From contig CM041779.1 in assembly GCA_023374045.1 (NCBI GenBank), positions 273,171,258 through 273,235,257 on the forward strand: a DNA stretch of 64,000 nt, written 5' to 3'. Position numbers and translations under genes: made by a program. The notes below the pieces were generated by a model. It was not told the DNA's origin. It saw nothing but the letters and a program-made list of their open reading frames with translations, and made no database searches. This stretch comes from Limonium bicolor (taxonomy: Eukaryota > Streptophyta > Magnoliopsida > Caryophyllales > Plumbaginaceae). How positions within the stretch are numbered: position 1 is the first letter of the stretch; every line of letters begins with the position of its first letter. Below are positions 48,738 through 58,762 of this stretch, one piece after another.

Positions 48738-49729
48738 GTATTTCTAAACCATGTGAACCTATTATTGAGCAATGGATGATGTGAATGAGTGCTTGCATGC
48801 CTTGATTGCCTAATTGAGTAGGAAAGAATTAGTAAGACTCACTAGTAAAAATTTAAACCACGTAGGAAGCTATAAGATATGCTTTCCTATCCCCTCACCG
48901 CCCTCCCTGGAAGAAAACATTATCAAAATACAAGAACCAGGGAACGAACAATGTAAGGTTATCCAACCAGGTTTGATACTACTCAAAGGATACCTAACAC
49001 CGGAGACACAAATTGCAATCATCAGAAAATGTCAAGAATTGGGAGCAGGACCAGGAGGGTTCTACACTCCAGAATTTCCAGGAGGATCAAAAATGAAGCT
49101 GAAAATGATGTGCTTAGGAAAGGATTGGAATCCTTATACCAAGAATTACCAGGATACAAGAAATGGAGATGGAGCACAAGTGCCAAAAATCCCAGAAGAA
49201 TTTTTACCAATTGTGGAACAAGCAGTTACTACAGCTCAGCAGCTAGAAGAAGATCCAGTTCCCAACTTAAGGGCTGATCTATGTATCATCAACTTCTATG
49301 AAGAAGGAGGCCGTTTAGGACTACACCAGGACAATGATGAAACAAAAGGGTCCCTTGAACAGGGGATACCAGTATTATCTTTGTCAATTGGAGATGACGC
49401 AGAGTTCCTTTATTGCGAGCAGAAGCGTGTGGACCTTGCAAAGAAAATTATATTGAGTTCAGGAGATGTTTTAATAATGGGTGGAAAGTCAAGGTTGCTA
49501 TACCATGGAATTAAGAGGGTTAAGCTAAACACAGCACCTTCGACAGTGATAAACACCACTCACATGAGACCAGGAAGATTAAGTTTGACTTTTAGAAAGT
49601 ATTAGTGTTGTAATTGTTTTTGGACTTCAGAAAGGAGATCATCTCATCAATGAAGCATTATTGTTTGTGAAAGTGAATGTCTTTAGACCCCATCATGTAT
49701 CAAAGTACTTACTCAGATTCTGTTATTAG
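48738..49729 (+). other. Predicted 992-base intron holding the C AlkB ORF
   Basis: Donor acccag|gtattt and acceptor ttattag|gttgtg. Joining the flanks gives NP, then GCAKETEGAL in the protease frame, with the codon split G|GT. Without splicing, Gag stops after about 15 intron codons. The same phase and length are seen in element B. Confidence 0.75.
48814..49605 (+). CDS. AlkB-type Fe(II)/2-oxoglutarate dioxygenase encoded by element C
   Basis: 263 codons, uninterrupted. AlkB enzymes use iron, oxygen and 2-oxoglutarate to oxidise methyl groups off modified bases in RNA or single-stranded DNA. Counting from the TTG at 48814, H171 and D173 (LGLHQDNDE) and H231 (YHGIK) are the iron ligands, and R255 and R261 (RLSLTFR) form the RxxxxxR 2-oxoglutarate site. 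Other family marks are GGFYTPEF and MMCLGKDWNP (substrate lid region), NFYEEG, SLSIGDDAEFLY and SGDVLIMGGKSR. There is no ATG upstream of residue 94, so translation probably depends on splicing to an upstream exon or an unusual start; a phase-compatible AG lies at 48825-48826. It stands alone in a Gag-protease intron. Most like plant ALKBH1-type and bacterial AlkB proteins; its substrate is unknown. Confidence 0.88.
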   Translation: MSRKELVRLTSKNLNHVGSYKICFPIPSPPSLEENIIKIQEPGNEQCKVIQPGLILLKGYLTPETQIAIIRKCQELGAGPGGFYTPEFPGGSKMKLKMMCLGKDWNPYTKNYQDTRNGDGAQVPKIPEEFLPIVEQAVTTAQQLEEDPVPNLRADLCIINFYEEGGRLGLHQDNDETKGSLEQGIPVLSLSIGDDAEFLYCEQKRVDLAKKIILSSGDVLIMGGKSRLLYHGIKRVKLNTAPSTVINTTHMRPGRLSLTFRKY

Positions 49730-50257
49730 GTTGTGCTAAGGAGACGGAAGGTGCCTTAAGTATACTTACTGAGGAGGAGGCCCGCAAGGGCGGCTCGATT
49801 CTCACTGGTACCTTTCCGGTTAATGGAGTGGATGCATTAGTACTGTTCGACTCCGGAGCCTCACATACTTTCGTTTCGCCTACGCTTGCGGGGAAGTTGG
49901 GGCTAGACGCAGTAGAGTTACCTGATTTTAAGGTGGCACTCCCGTCTAAGGAGAAGATCAGTTGCACTCGTCTTTATAGAGGAGCCACTATCAGTATTAA
50001 GGAGGAGGAATTTCCTATTGACCTTATTGAGTTCAGAGGTCTAGGATTCGATGTTATAGCCGGGATGGACTGGCTGGGGCGGCACAGAGGCCGCATTCTT
50101 TGTGCAGAGCGCAGACTGTTGCTTAAGAGCCCATCAGGAGTGACAGTATCTTACCGTCAGAGCCCTAGGGCACCATCGATAAAAGTTATATCTGCTATGT
50201 CCATGTACAAGCACGTCAGGAAGCAGAAGGAGGTATATTTATGCTATGTTCAGATGT
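49730..50257 (+). CDS. pol: Element C aspartic protease
   Basis: Cuts the Gag-Pol polyprotein. Reading starts at the acceptor after 49729 with GCAKETEGAL, then ILTGTFPVNGVDALVLFDSGASHTF with the intact DSG active site, and the second retropepsin half GLGFDVIAGMDWLGRHRG. It runs to YLCYVQ, where the frame reaches TAG at 50257; one additional base would continue the polyprotein (DVEHD...) toward RT. It works as a homodimer inside the particle. Confidence 0.82.
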
Positions 50258-51200
50258 AGAGCATGACCCTGATTTTGATCAGCTATGCCAGTGGTGTCGG
50301 AATTTCCAGATATTTTTCCAAAGGAACTTCCAGGCTTACCGCCATCCAGAGAGGTAGAGTTCTCCATCGAATTACTACCAGGTACCGGTCCCATAGCTAA
50401 GGCACCGTACCGTATGGCACCAGCAGAGATGGCTGAGTTGAAGAGCAGTTGAAAGATTTATTGGACAAGGGATACATACGACCTAGCGTATCTCCTTGGG
50501 GAGCACCAGTGCTTTTTTGTGAAGAAGAAGGATGGAAGCCTTCGTTTATGTATTGATTACAGAGAGCTTAATGCAGTATCGGTGAAGAATAAATATCCAC
50601 TACCACGGATTGATGATTTGTTTGATCAGTTGAGAGGAGCAAAAGTGTTTTCGAAGATCGATTTGAGATCAGGCTACCATCAGATACCCATCAGGGAGCA
50701 AGACATAGAAAAGACAGCCTTCAGAACACGGTATGGCCACTATGAGTTTACGGTTATGCCTTTTGGCTTGTCAAATGCACCTGCAGTCTTCATGGATTTG
50801 ATGAACAGATTATTCAGAGAGCAGTTGGATAAGACCGTGGTTGTATTCATCGATGACATCCTCATCTATTCAAAGTCTAAGGAAGAGCATGAGAGTCACC
50901 TCCGACATGTACTTGAGATCTTAAGGGAAACCAGCTTTATGCTAAGTTCTCCAAATGTGAGTTTTGGTTGGACAGAGTTTCTTTTTAGGACATGTTATTC
51001 AGATGCTGGGATCGCAGTGGATCCAGCAAAGATAGAAGCAGTTCGCACTTGGCCTAGGCCAAAGACAGTTACGGACATCAGGAGTTTCCTTGGTTTAGCA
51101 GGTTACTACAGAGGTTTGTCAGAGACTTCTCCAAAATAGCCAAACCTATGACCAGCTTAATGAAGAAGGATGCACCTTTCACATGGACTACTGAATGTGA
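50258..51200 (+). CDS. pol: Element C reverse transcriptase, with single-base slips
   Basis: Copies element RNA to DNA. Linker VVSEFPDIF, then [20 protein letters not shown] and PYRMAPAEM. The open block 50519-51139 has [45 protein letters not shown] and the catalytic FIDDILIYS. Slips occur near 50283, 50445, 50513 (one t too many in gtgcttttttgtg), 50930 (an a short in gggaaacc), 50985 and 51112. Each is one base in or next to a short homopolymer, and every domain motif is otherwise intact. Confidence 0.8.
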
Positions 51201-51660
51201 GACCTCATTCGAGCTTCTGAAGAATGCTTGACATCAGCACCAGTTTTGACTATACCTGAAGGCACAGAGGGTTATGAAGTTTACTGTGATGCATCAGGAG
51301 GGGATTAGGGTGTGTACTCATGCAGAATGGGAAGGTAGTCGCCTACGCTTCCCGACAGTTGAAGAAACATGAGGAAAACTATCCCACACATGACTTGGAG
51401 CTTGGAGCTATTGTTTTTGCCTTGAAGATCTGGCGCCACTACCTGTATGGTGTCCAGATGACCGTATATTCGGATCATAAGAGTTTGAAATATGTATTCA
51501 CCCAGAAGGAGTTAAACATGAGACAAAGAAGATGGGTTGAATTTCTTAAGGATTATGACATTGATTTGCAGTACAAGGAAGGGAAAGCTAATGTTGTAGC
51601 AGACGCATTGAGTCGACGAGCATATTCTCTTAATGCCATTGTGGCTAGCTCGAGTCTTAT
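51201..51660 (+). CDS. pol: Element C RNase H
   Basis: Degrades RNA in the RNA-DNA hybrid. Starts [21 protein letters not shown], then slips near 51226 and 51305 (a g missing around ggattagg). From 51320 it is open: [73 protein letters not shown]. Acidic residues D (YCDAS), E (LELGA) and D (YSDHK) are kept. Confidence 0.82.
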
Positions 51661-53100
51661 GGACGACATACGCAGAGCACAGCAGAGTGATCAGCGAATG
51701 ATGGAGATCAGTCAGAAGTTGACTGACGGTACATTTGAGGGTGGAAAGTATGAGTTCCAGTTACATGATGATGGACTCATCAGATTGAAGGGAAGATTGT
51801 GTATTCCCAGAGACAGCACAGATATAAAGGAGCATATTCTTCGAGAGTCCCACACTTCTACCACATCTGTCCATCCAGGAGCTTCTAAGATGTACAAAGA
51901 TCTAAGAGGTATTTCTGGTGGAGTGGTATGAAGGGCGACGTGACAGAGTATGTGATTCGATGTCTCACTTGTCAGAAAGTGAAATTCGAACATAGACGAC
52001 CAGGAGGTATGGTACAGTCTATGCCAGTTCCAGAGTGGAAGTTTTATGATATCTCTATGGACTTCGTGGTGGGACTACCACCTACGAGAGGAGGACTTAA
52101 TATGATTTGGGTTGTTGTTGATCGACTGACTAAGGTTGCTAGGTTTATTCCGATGAAAGACACTTGGAAAGTGCCTAAGTTAGCAGAGCTATTTGAGAAA
52201 GAGATTATCAGACATCATGGAGTACCTAAGACTATTGTTTCAGATCGAGACACTAGATTTCTCTCACGATACTGGCGAGCTACTCGCGAGGCACTTGGCA
52301 CTGAGTTGAAGCTTAGCACAGCATTTCATCCTCAGACAGATGGTCAGTCAGAGAGGACTATTCAGACCTTAGAGGACATGCTACGAGCATGTGCCTTGGA
52401 TTTTCAGGGCAGCTGGATAGATAGATTACATCTCATCGAGTTTGCTTACAATAACAGCTATCACGCCTCTATACAGATGTCACCTTTTCAGGCTTTATAT
52501 GGCAGACCATGCCGCACACCTTTGTGCTGGGACGAGTCTAGTGAGACCGTCATCATTGGGCCTGAGTACTTGGAGCAAGTCCAGGCAGAAGTTCAGCAGA
52601 TCAGAAACAATATGAAAGCAGCACAGGACAGACAGAAATCATATGCTGATGAGAGGCGACGAGACCTTGAGTTCGCAGTTGGCGACCAGGTATTTCTACG
52701 AGTTTCACCCATGAAGGGTGTATTCAGATTTGGTCAGAAGGGCAAGCTAAGCCCGAAATTTGTAGGACCCTACGCTATCATAGAGCGGGTGGGCCTAGTG
52801 GCATATCGACTTGATTTGCCAGCCGAGTTGGGCAAAGTACACAATGTTTTTCACGTGTCTCAGCTTAAGAAATACATGCCTCATCCTTCTCATGTTCTAC
52901 AACCAGAGACACTCTCTTTTAACACAACAATGCGGTATGTGGAAACACCGCAAAGAATCTTAGATAGGAAGACACGAGAGACTCGAAACAAGTCTGTGAG
53001 CCTCGTGAAGGTTCTTTGGTCGAACCACGATGTGGAAGAGGCCACATGGGAACTCGAAGCTGATATGCGAGCGAAGTTTCCCTCATTATTTACCGACTAG
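51661..53100 (+). CDS. pol: Element C integrase with chromodomain-like tail
   Basis: Joins the DNA copy to host DNA. The zinc-binding part lies at about 51830-51975 (H...H in [14 protein letters not shown]-x-x-C in CLTCQK) with one slip near 51905. A 390-codon open block at 51928-53100 contains the core aspartates (MDFVVGLPP and VSDRDTRF) and the glutamate of [14 protein letters not shown], then the GPF/GPY-type module ([18 protein letters not shown]) and FHVSQLKKY. The tail [12 protein letters not shown]...[19 protein letters not shown] resembles the short chromodomain of Tekay/Del chromoviruses, which would bind modified histones and steer insertion into heterochromatin. Confidence 0.88.
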
Positions 53101-53670
53101 GCACTTTAGTCTAGGGTACGGGGGCGTACCCCTTCTTTTTGGGGGGTAGAGCCTTTTCATTTTTGAGTTTAGTGTGCACCTTGTTGCAATTTTTGCTTTG
53201 TGCATTTCAGTTGTTGCTTTTGTGCATTTCAGTTGTTGCACTTTTGTGCATTTCAGTTGTTGCACTTTTGTGCATTTCATTGTTGCACTTTTGTGCATTT
53301 CAGTTGTTGCACTTTGTGCATTTCAGTGACACCTTGTCTTGTATGTGTTCTTGTTAACACTGTGTGTTTGAATGTACCTTGTACTTCTACTTGATTGTGT
53401 GTACTTCATTACACTACAATGGAAATATTATATGCACTACGTTGCACCATTTGAAATGAAAAGTGATTGTGTTCACTACCTTGCTTTACACTGCAAGTAT
53501 ATGTTATGACATTCCAAGTATTCCTGTTGTACTTGATATACACTATGAACTTAGGGATATAGAGACTTGGGACTTGATCCCTAAAAATTAGATTGAGTTG
53601 TGGATACTTAGTGGAACTTGATTCCCCCACAACCTTATACTTTAGATATGAGACTTCGGGGCGAAGTCCT
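53101..53670. other. Element C 3' untranslated region
   Basis: Opens with a pyrimidine and G-run segment (ccccttctttttggggggtagag) that looks like a second purine tract at 53139-53151, then the 24-base tandem repeats, then AT-rich DNA. No gene is seen. Confidence 0.7.
53197..53327 (+). repeat. 24-base tandem repeat downstream of integrase
   Basis: Five to six units of ttttgtgcatttcagttgttgc with small length differences (one lacks ag). Each holds gtgcatttcag, so the array repeats a splice-acceptor-like motif. Open frames across it encode cysteine-rich repeats that are not credible proteins. Confidence 0.88.
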
Positions 53671-53687
53671 TTTTAAGGGGGGTAGAT
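53671..53687 (+). other. Element C polypurine tract
   Basis: ttttaaggggggtagat, directly before the 3' LTR. Confidence 0.82.
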
Positions 53688-56600
53688 TGAAATACCCCAA
53701 ATCTAAATAATATTATTAAATCATTATTTATTGGAATATAATCCAAATATAAATCATTTCACGTACGCATGCAAACCCATGCATGAAAACGTTACGTAAA
53801 AACAGTCGTTTCACCATAAACGCTAAAACGCCTTAGAAGCATATGGTCAAACATGACCTTGTATGACCCTCTAATATTCAAACTAAATGGTCATACAATT
53901 ATTATATGAATATACAAATATATTCCCTAAGCTATATTCAGTCAAATACGCAAAATGCTCGGGAGTGCTCACACCCGCTCCTTAAAGCACGAAAAGTCCG
54001 GAGGAGTGCCGAGGTGGCACGAACTCCTATAAAATTAATTCCTAGAGTTCCTAACATCATTATTTATCATTCTAAAGAGAACCCACGAAGTGGTTTCTCA
54101 AAATTCAGCAAAAACCAAAGGAGGATTTCTTAGCGCTCCTTTTTGGCCCGGGAGTGTCCCGATGGCCCGTAAATTATGTCACGGGTTGATATAACCCCAT
54201 ATAACTCAATGTAACATCTTAGTATATGTTTATTTACTATAATAAGTGTTTACAAACACTTGGAACTCATAAGAACAATTGGTTTCCCAAAATTTCCTTA
54301 GAGCACAAAAACACACCTTCGGGTGTCACGAAAATGCGTTTTACGCAATTACCTTGTAGTTTTTGACATGCCACGAATTGGTAATCTTAAAAAGGGTTAA
54401 AATGACCTTCTAAATCAGTTGGTGTGACTAGTCAACAAGGCTCTCTATAGGGGCCGATTTAAGGGCAAAAACTAGTATAAAAATTTGCATTAAAAGTTTA
54501 TAAAAAGCATAGAACATGGTGACTCACCTTCCCATGTGTTATATTACTTAATGTCTAAGTATGTAGGTCTCATTTGACCAGCAAGCTGTCGAAATTAGGC
54601 CATGGAATAAGGCCATGTGAGCTAGAACAAAACAAAATGAAAAAGTAAAAAGTAGATCTAGATCTACTTTTTTGATTCCTTCTTCCACATGTGACTTCCA
54701 TGTTCTTCCTGGCTCTTCATGGCCGTTTTTGAGCTCCATTCAGCCTTGAATTCGTGACTCTACATGAAGAAGAAGACACCAAACTTAGAAAAATCAAAGA
54801 ATACCTTACCTTTTTCCTTGTCTTCTAGTTCACATTATTCCTTCCACACTCTTGCCTTGTCACACCACACATATGGCCGTTTTCAAGCTGGAAAAGGCAT
54901 TTATTGAGCCAATAATCAATGTAATAAACTAAGGAAAAATAGTCAAATGACATTAAAAATTGACAAAACAAAAATCAATTCCAAATGCATTCTTACCTTT
55001 ACGTGAGCTAGTCTCATTTCCCTCCTTGCACTCTTCATCACGGTTTGGTAAGCTCCCTCCTCTCTCTTCTAGCTTCATCTTCTTCCTTTGAAGCTCTTAA
55101 GTCCATTAATGGAGTTTTAACTTCTATCTTCATCTTAAGGTAATTCCTAGCATTTCTTGGCAACTTGAAGCAAAACTCTTCCTAGCATAACAAGTGTGTT
55201 CGGCATCATTTAGTTCTCCAAGGAGGTTGTCCAAACCAACATTAAACCAGGAGCATCTCAAGGTTATCTTAAGGTATTTTAAGCTTGAAATCCTTAAAGC
55301 ACATTTTTATGTGTAACCAAGTTCTACTTCTTCTAAGTCTCTTTTCTTCTTCATTTTGATGAAGGAAAACTTGTTCTTCATCTACCTTAGGAGTGAGCCG
55401 AAATTATAAGGAGAAAGTCTAAGGTAAAGTCTTGTAAAACTACTTCAAATCTACTTAAGATCTTTATTCAAGATCTAACTCCTAAACACCTTCACCTCTT
55501 GCATAAAACCGAAGAGGAGCATCAAAATTACCTAGGAGAAAGCTTGGAGATTCAAGAAGAAGTTCAAGCACTTAACCACCTTTGTTAAGAAGTAAGTTTA
55601 CTAAGTAAATCCTTATATTATAAGCTTTGTTAAGCTTCTAAAAATTGTACAAAAATTATGTACACCCCTAGGTTAAATAATACCGAAACTATATGGTTTT
55701 ATATGCCAAAAATATAACCTATAACATATATAGAAAATATTTACCTTAAGACACATTTTTGTGTCACAAAATTTATTTATGTTACATATAATTAAGGCCG
55801 AAAGTTCAAGGGAGCAAAAGTGCTTATTTTGAGCTAAGAATTTATATAAGACATTACAATAATTTATACATGAGTTATATGACTCCTATGAATTTATTTA
55901 TAATTACTTAGACATATAAATCCACTTTTATAACATAAGGTCTCATTTAAATTATGGCCGAATGTTCTACTTGATAAATATTTTAATGACTACTTAGGTA
56001 TATAATTTATATCATAAAGTTTGGTGAGTTAAAAATATTCTATTAGTGTCTAAATGACTAATTAATTAAGTTATGTGGATTAAATGTAATTTTTACAAAG
56101 TTTAGTGTCTTATATAAAAACCGAGAGCTAAGGGGCTGTTTGGTGTAATTATAATATAATATAAGGTTAGGAATTAAGTTTAAGAATTTTAGATAATTTA
56201 AACAAGCTTGAAAATAACTTTTTAAAAGTTTTGGGCTATTATGTAATTTATAAAAGTTGTTATGAAAGTTTAGAATATAAATTGGGCGAATTCATAATTA
56301 AGAAATTATTAGGTTCACTTTCGAATTTTAGAAGAATTAAATATTTAAACTATAGTTTATAAGTTATTAAATATCTATTATAAGTTTTGGGGTGAAAATG
56401 TAATTAATGGAAAGTTCAAGACAAAGCCGAATTTTTGGGGTTAGTTTGGTAATTTAAGAATTTTATATATATATTCGGCATTTATGGAGAATTAAAATTA
56501 AAACTATAGTTTACATGACATTATGTAAAAGTTATAAGATTTTGTGGTTAGATTGTAATTATAAGGAATAAATATTTTGGCCGAAATTTAAGGGGCTAAG

Positions 56601-58498
56601 TTGTAATTTTTGAGAGTTATAATATTTAAAAGCTATATACCAAAATATTAGTGGTGGCTTTGTAATTTAGCTAAATAAGAATTAAAACTCTATAATATAA
56701 TGAGATTAGAATTTAATATAAAGTTTATGAATTTATGTGGTTGTTTTGTAAATAACCGAAATATAAGGTAAGAATTTAGATTAAATAAATATAGGTCCTA
56801 CATGGATATTTGGAGGAATTAGAAAGAAAGAATTTGATTAAAGGAATTATGGAATTAAACTATGGCTTATATAGTTATAAGGAATTTAAAGGTAACCATA
56901 AATATTATTTATGGTTAAAGGAGAATAATGAAAACTATAAGATTTTTATGTCATTGTATGACATTTAAATATAGTTAAGAAATTATAAGTTGTTATGTCA
57001 CCTAGACAATTAAAATAAACAACAAATATAGTACATGAATAAATAAACACATATGTACATTAAAGGATTTATAAATAAATCAAAAGGAATAACAAATAAG
57101 TTATACATTAAATCATGAGGTAATTAAAAGAAATAAACCTCACATGAAATAACAAATACGAGATTTGTTAAAAGATCCAATAGAATCATATATAAGGGTA
57201 ACATAAATTAACCCTCTCAGTTAATCCTATTCTAGGACTTTGTTTGACCAGACGTTGACCGGGAATTTAAACAGTACAGTCTACGGTGAACGGTATGGGA
57301 TTCTTGCAACCTGTTTTCTAACGGATTACACCGGCTTGTGTGCTATCTGTTGTTTGAAATAACGACCAAGATAATTAATGTAAACTGTTGTTTTACTCTT
57401 GCACACTGTGGTATTATTTTATGTGCGTGAATGTTGCTGACTACAACGTGTATGTCCCACGCATACAAACACTACTATACCAGTGGATTAAATACCTGCG
57501 TTTCAGTATACCGAGGACTTGTACTCAAGTCTCTCACTAACTTCACTTTATAACAAACGTCATTATCCTAAACGTGATAATTGACAATACACATTGTGTT
57601 CTTGTTTAACGTCTTTATATGACACTTAACAATTATATACTTCGAGATTGAGGAGCCCAGTTGGATCTGGCCATGCATGCTACGGAGTTGTACCTGTCTC
57701 AGGTCGTCTCCTACTACTACGTCGCGACGGAACATTCAGTTGGGAGGAAGACTTTATTCCTTCCGGGATTCAAATGCCCTTCAGTTCGAGGAAGACTTTA
57801 TTCCTCTAGTGGGTTCTTATTTCCCACGCCATTCAGTTCAGGGTTTAACTACGTTATCTCCTGGGGTTTTTATACCCAACCTTTCTTTATAACGAGGTCA
57901 CTATACCTCCACTATTTCAGATATTCAGTTATAACTGTCAGTCCCATTGTGTGGACCGACTATCAGTAAAGAATTTCAGTTCAGCTAACTCGACCTTCTG
58001 TGTCTTGTTCTATGTGACATTATTGTCCTTGTATGGATACTTGTTATTATCAGACTATGCTTGTTTACAGCTTTATAAAAATGAACTGCATGTGTTCGAC
58101 AAAGTAGTTGGTGTGGCCCGGTAGACGATGGGCTGCACGTTTTCCATACCAGCATTGTTTGCTGAGCCCCTTTGGGGGCACCCCCATTTTTCAGGTACCT
58201 GAAGTTGAGAAGATCACTACACTGAGTGTAGGTGGGGTAGACCAAGCTTTGGGAGTCTACTATTAGTAATTGTTTTATTTCAGTATTTTACTTTGAGTTT
58301 GATTCCTAGTATCTCGGGTTGTATCTGTATTCCAGACCGTGACATTTGAGGATTGTATTTGGACTTAGCCTTGTTGGTCACAAGGGTGGCCAACGGCATT
58401 GTAATACCGCCCGGTTGTTGTATTTATTTCCGCTGCAGTTGTATTTTATTGGGAGTGATCGCCGTTCAGTTTATTGGATTTCGGGTTGGGGTATTACA
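53688..58498 (+). repeat. Element C 3' LTR
   Basis: 4811 bases, pairs with 42299-47158. Many differences from the 5' copy are single-base losses, concentrated between about 54450 and 56900 (for example cctggctc for ccttggctc, atggccgttttt for atggccggttttt). The first 750 bases and the last kilobase are nearly identical between copies. Confidence 0.9.
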
Positions 58499-58503
58499 AT
58501 TGT

Positions 58504-58762
58504 CCCCTTTCTTTCCATTGTCCCTAACTACTACTTAAAATTTTCCTGTCATTTGTTCGTTCCATTGGTCCTTTCTTCATTCCTTGTCCTTAACATTTGC
58601 ATTTTCCATGTCCCTAACAGTCTTTCCATTGTATACTACTACTAACTACTGAACTTATAATTTCTGTATACTAACCCCTAACCGTTTATCAGCCTAACCA
58701 ATATTTCTGTCTTTCCTTATTTTAAATTTACTAACTATTTTGCAGCTTCTGACAAACCACAA
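58504..58762. other. Element D leader, continued after element C
   Basis: Non-coding, pyrimidine-rich, with cattgtccc-type echoes of the leader repeats seen before C. Confidence 0.65.

Larger units (their letters stand above)
42299..58498 (+). mobile_element. Element C: Tekay-like Gypsy retrotransposon with AlkB gene
   Basis: Target duplicates attgt at 42294-42298 and 58499-58503. 5' LTR 42299-47158, 3' LTR 53688-58498, initiator tRNA-Met primer site at 47163, gag from 47339, AlkB ORF 48814-49605, protease, RT, RNase H, integrase, chromodomain-like tail ending at 53100, and purine tract at 53671-53687. All domains of an autonomous chromovirus are present. Gag and pol are interrupted by about ten single-base slips, mostly in short homopolymers, while AlkB and integrase are open. 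It is the last element to arrive in this nest. Confidence 0.92.

Noticed and set aside
53139..53394. Cysteine-rich small proteins after integrase
   Set aside because: They are translations of the 24-base tandem repeat in two frames.
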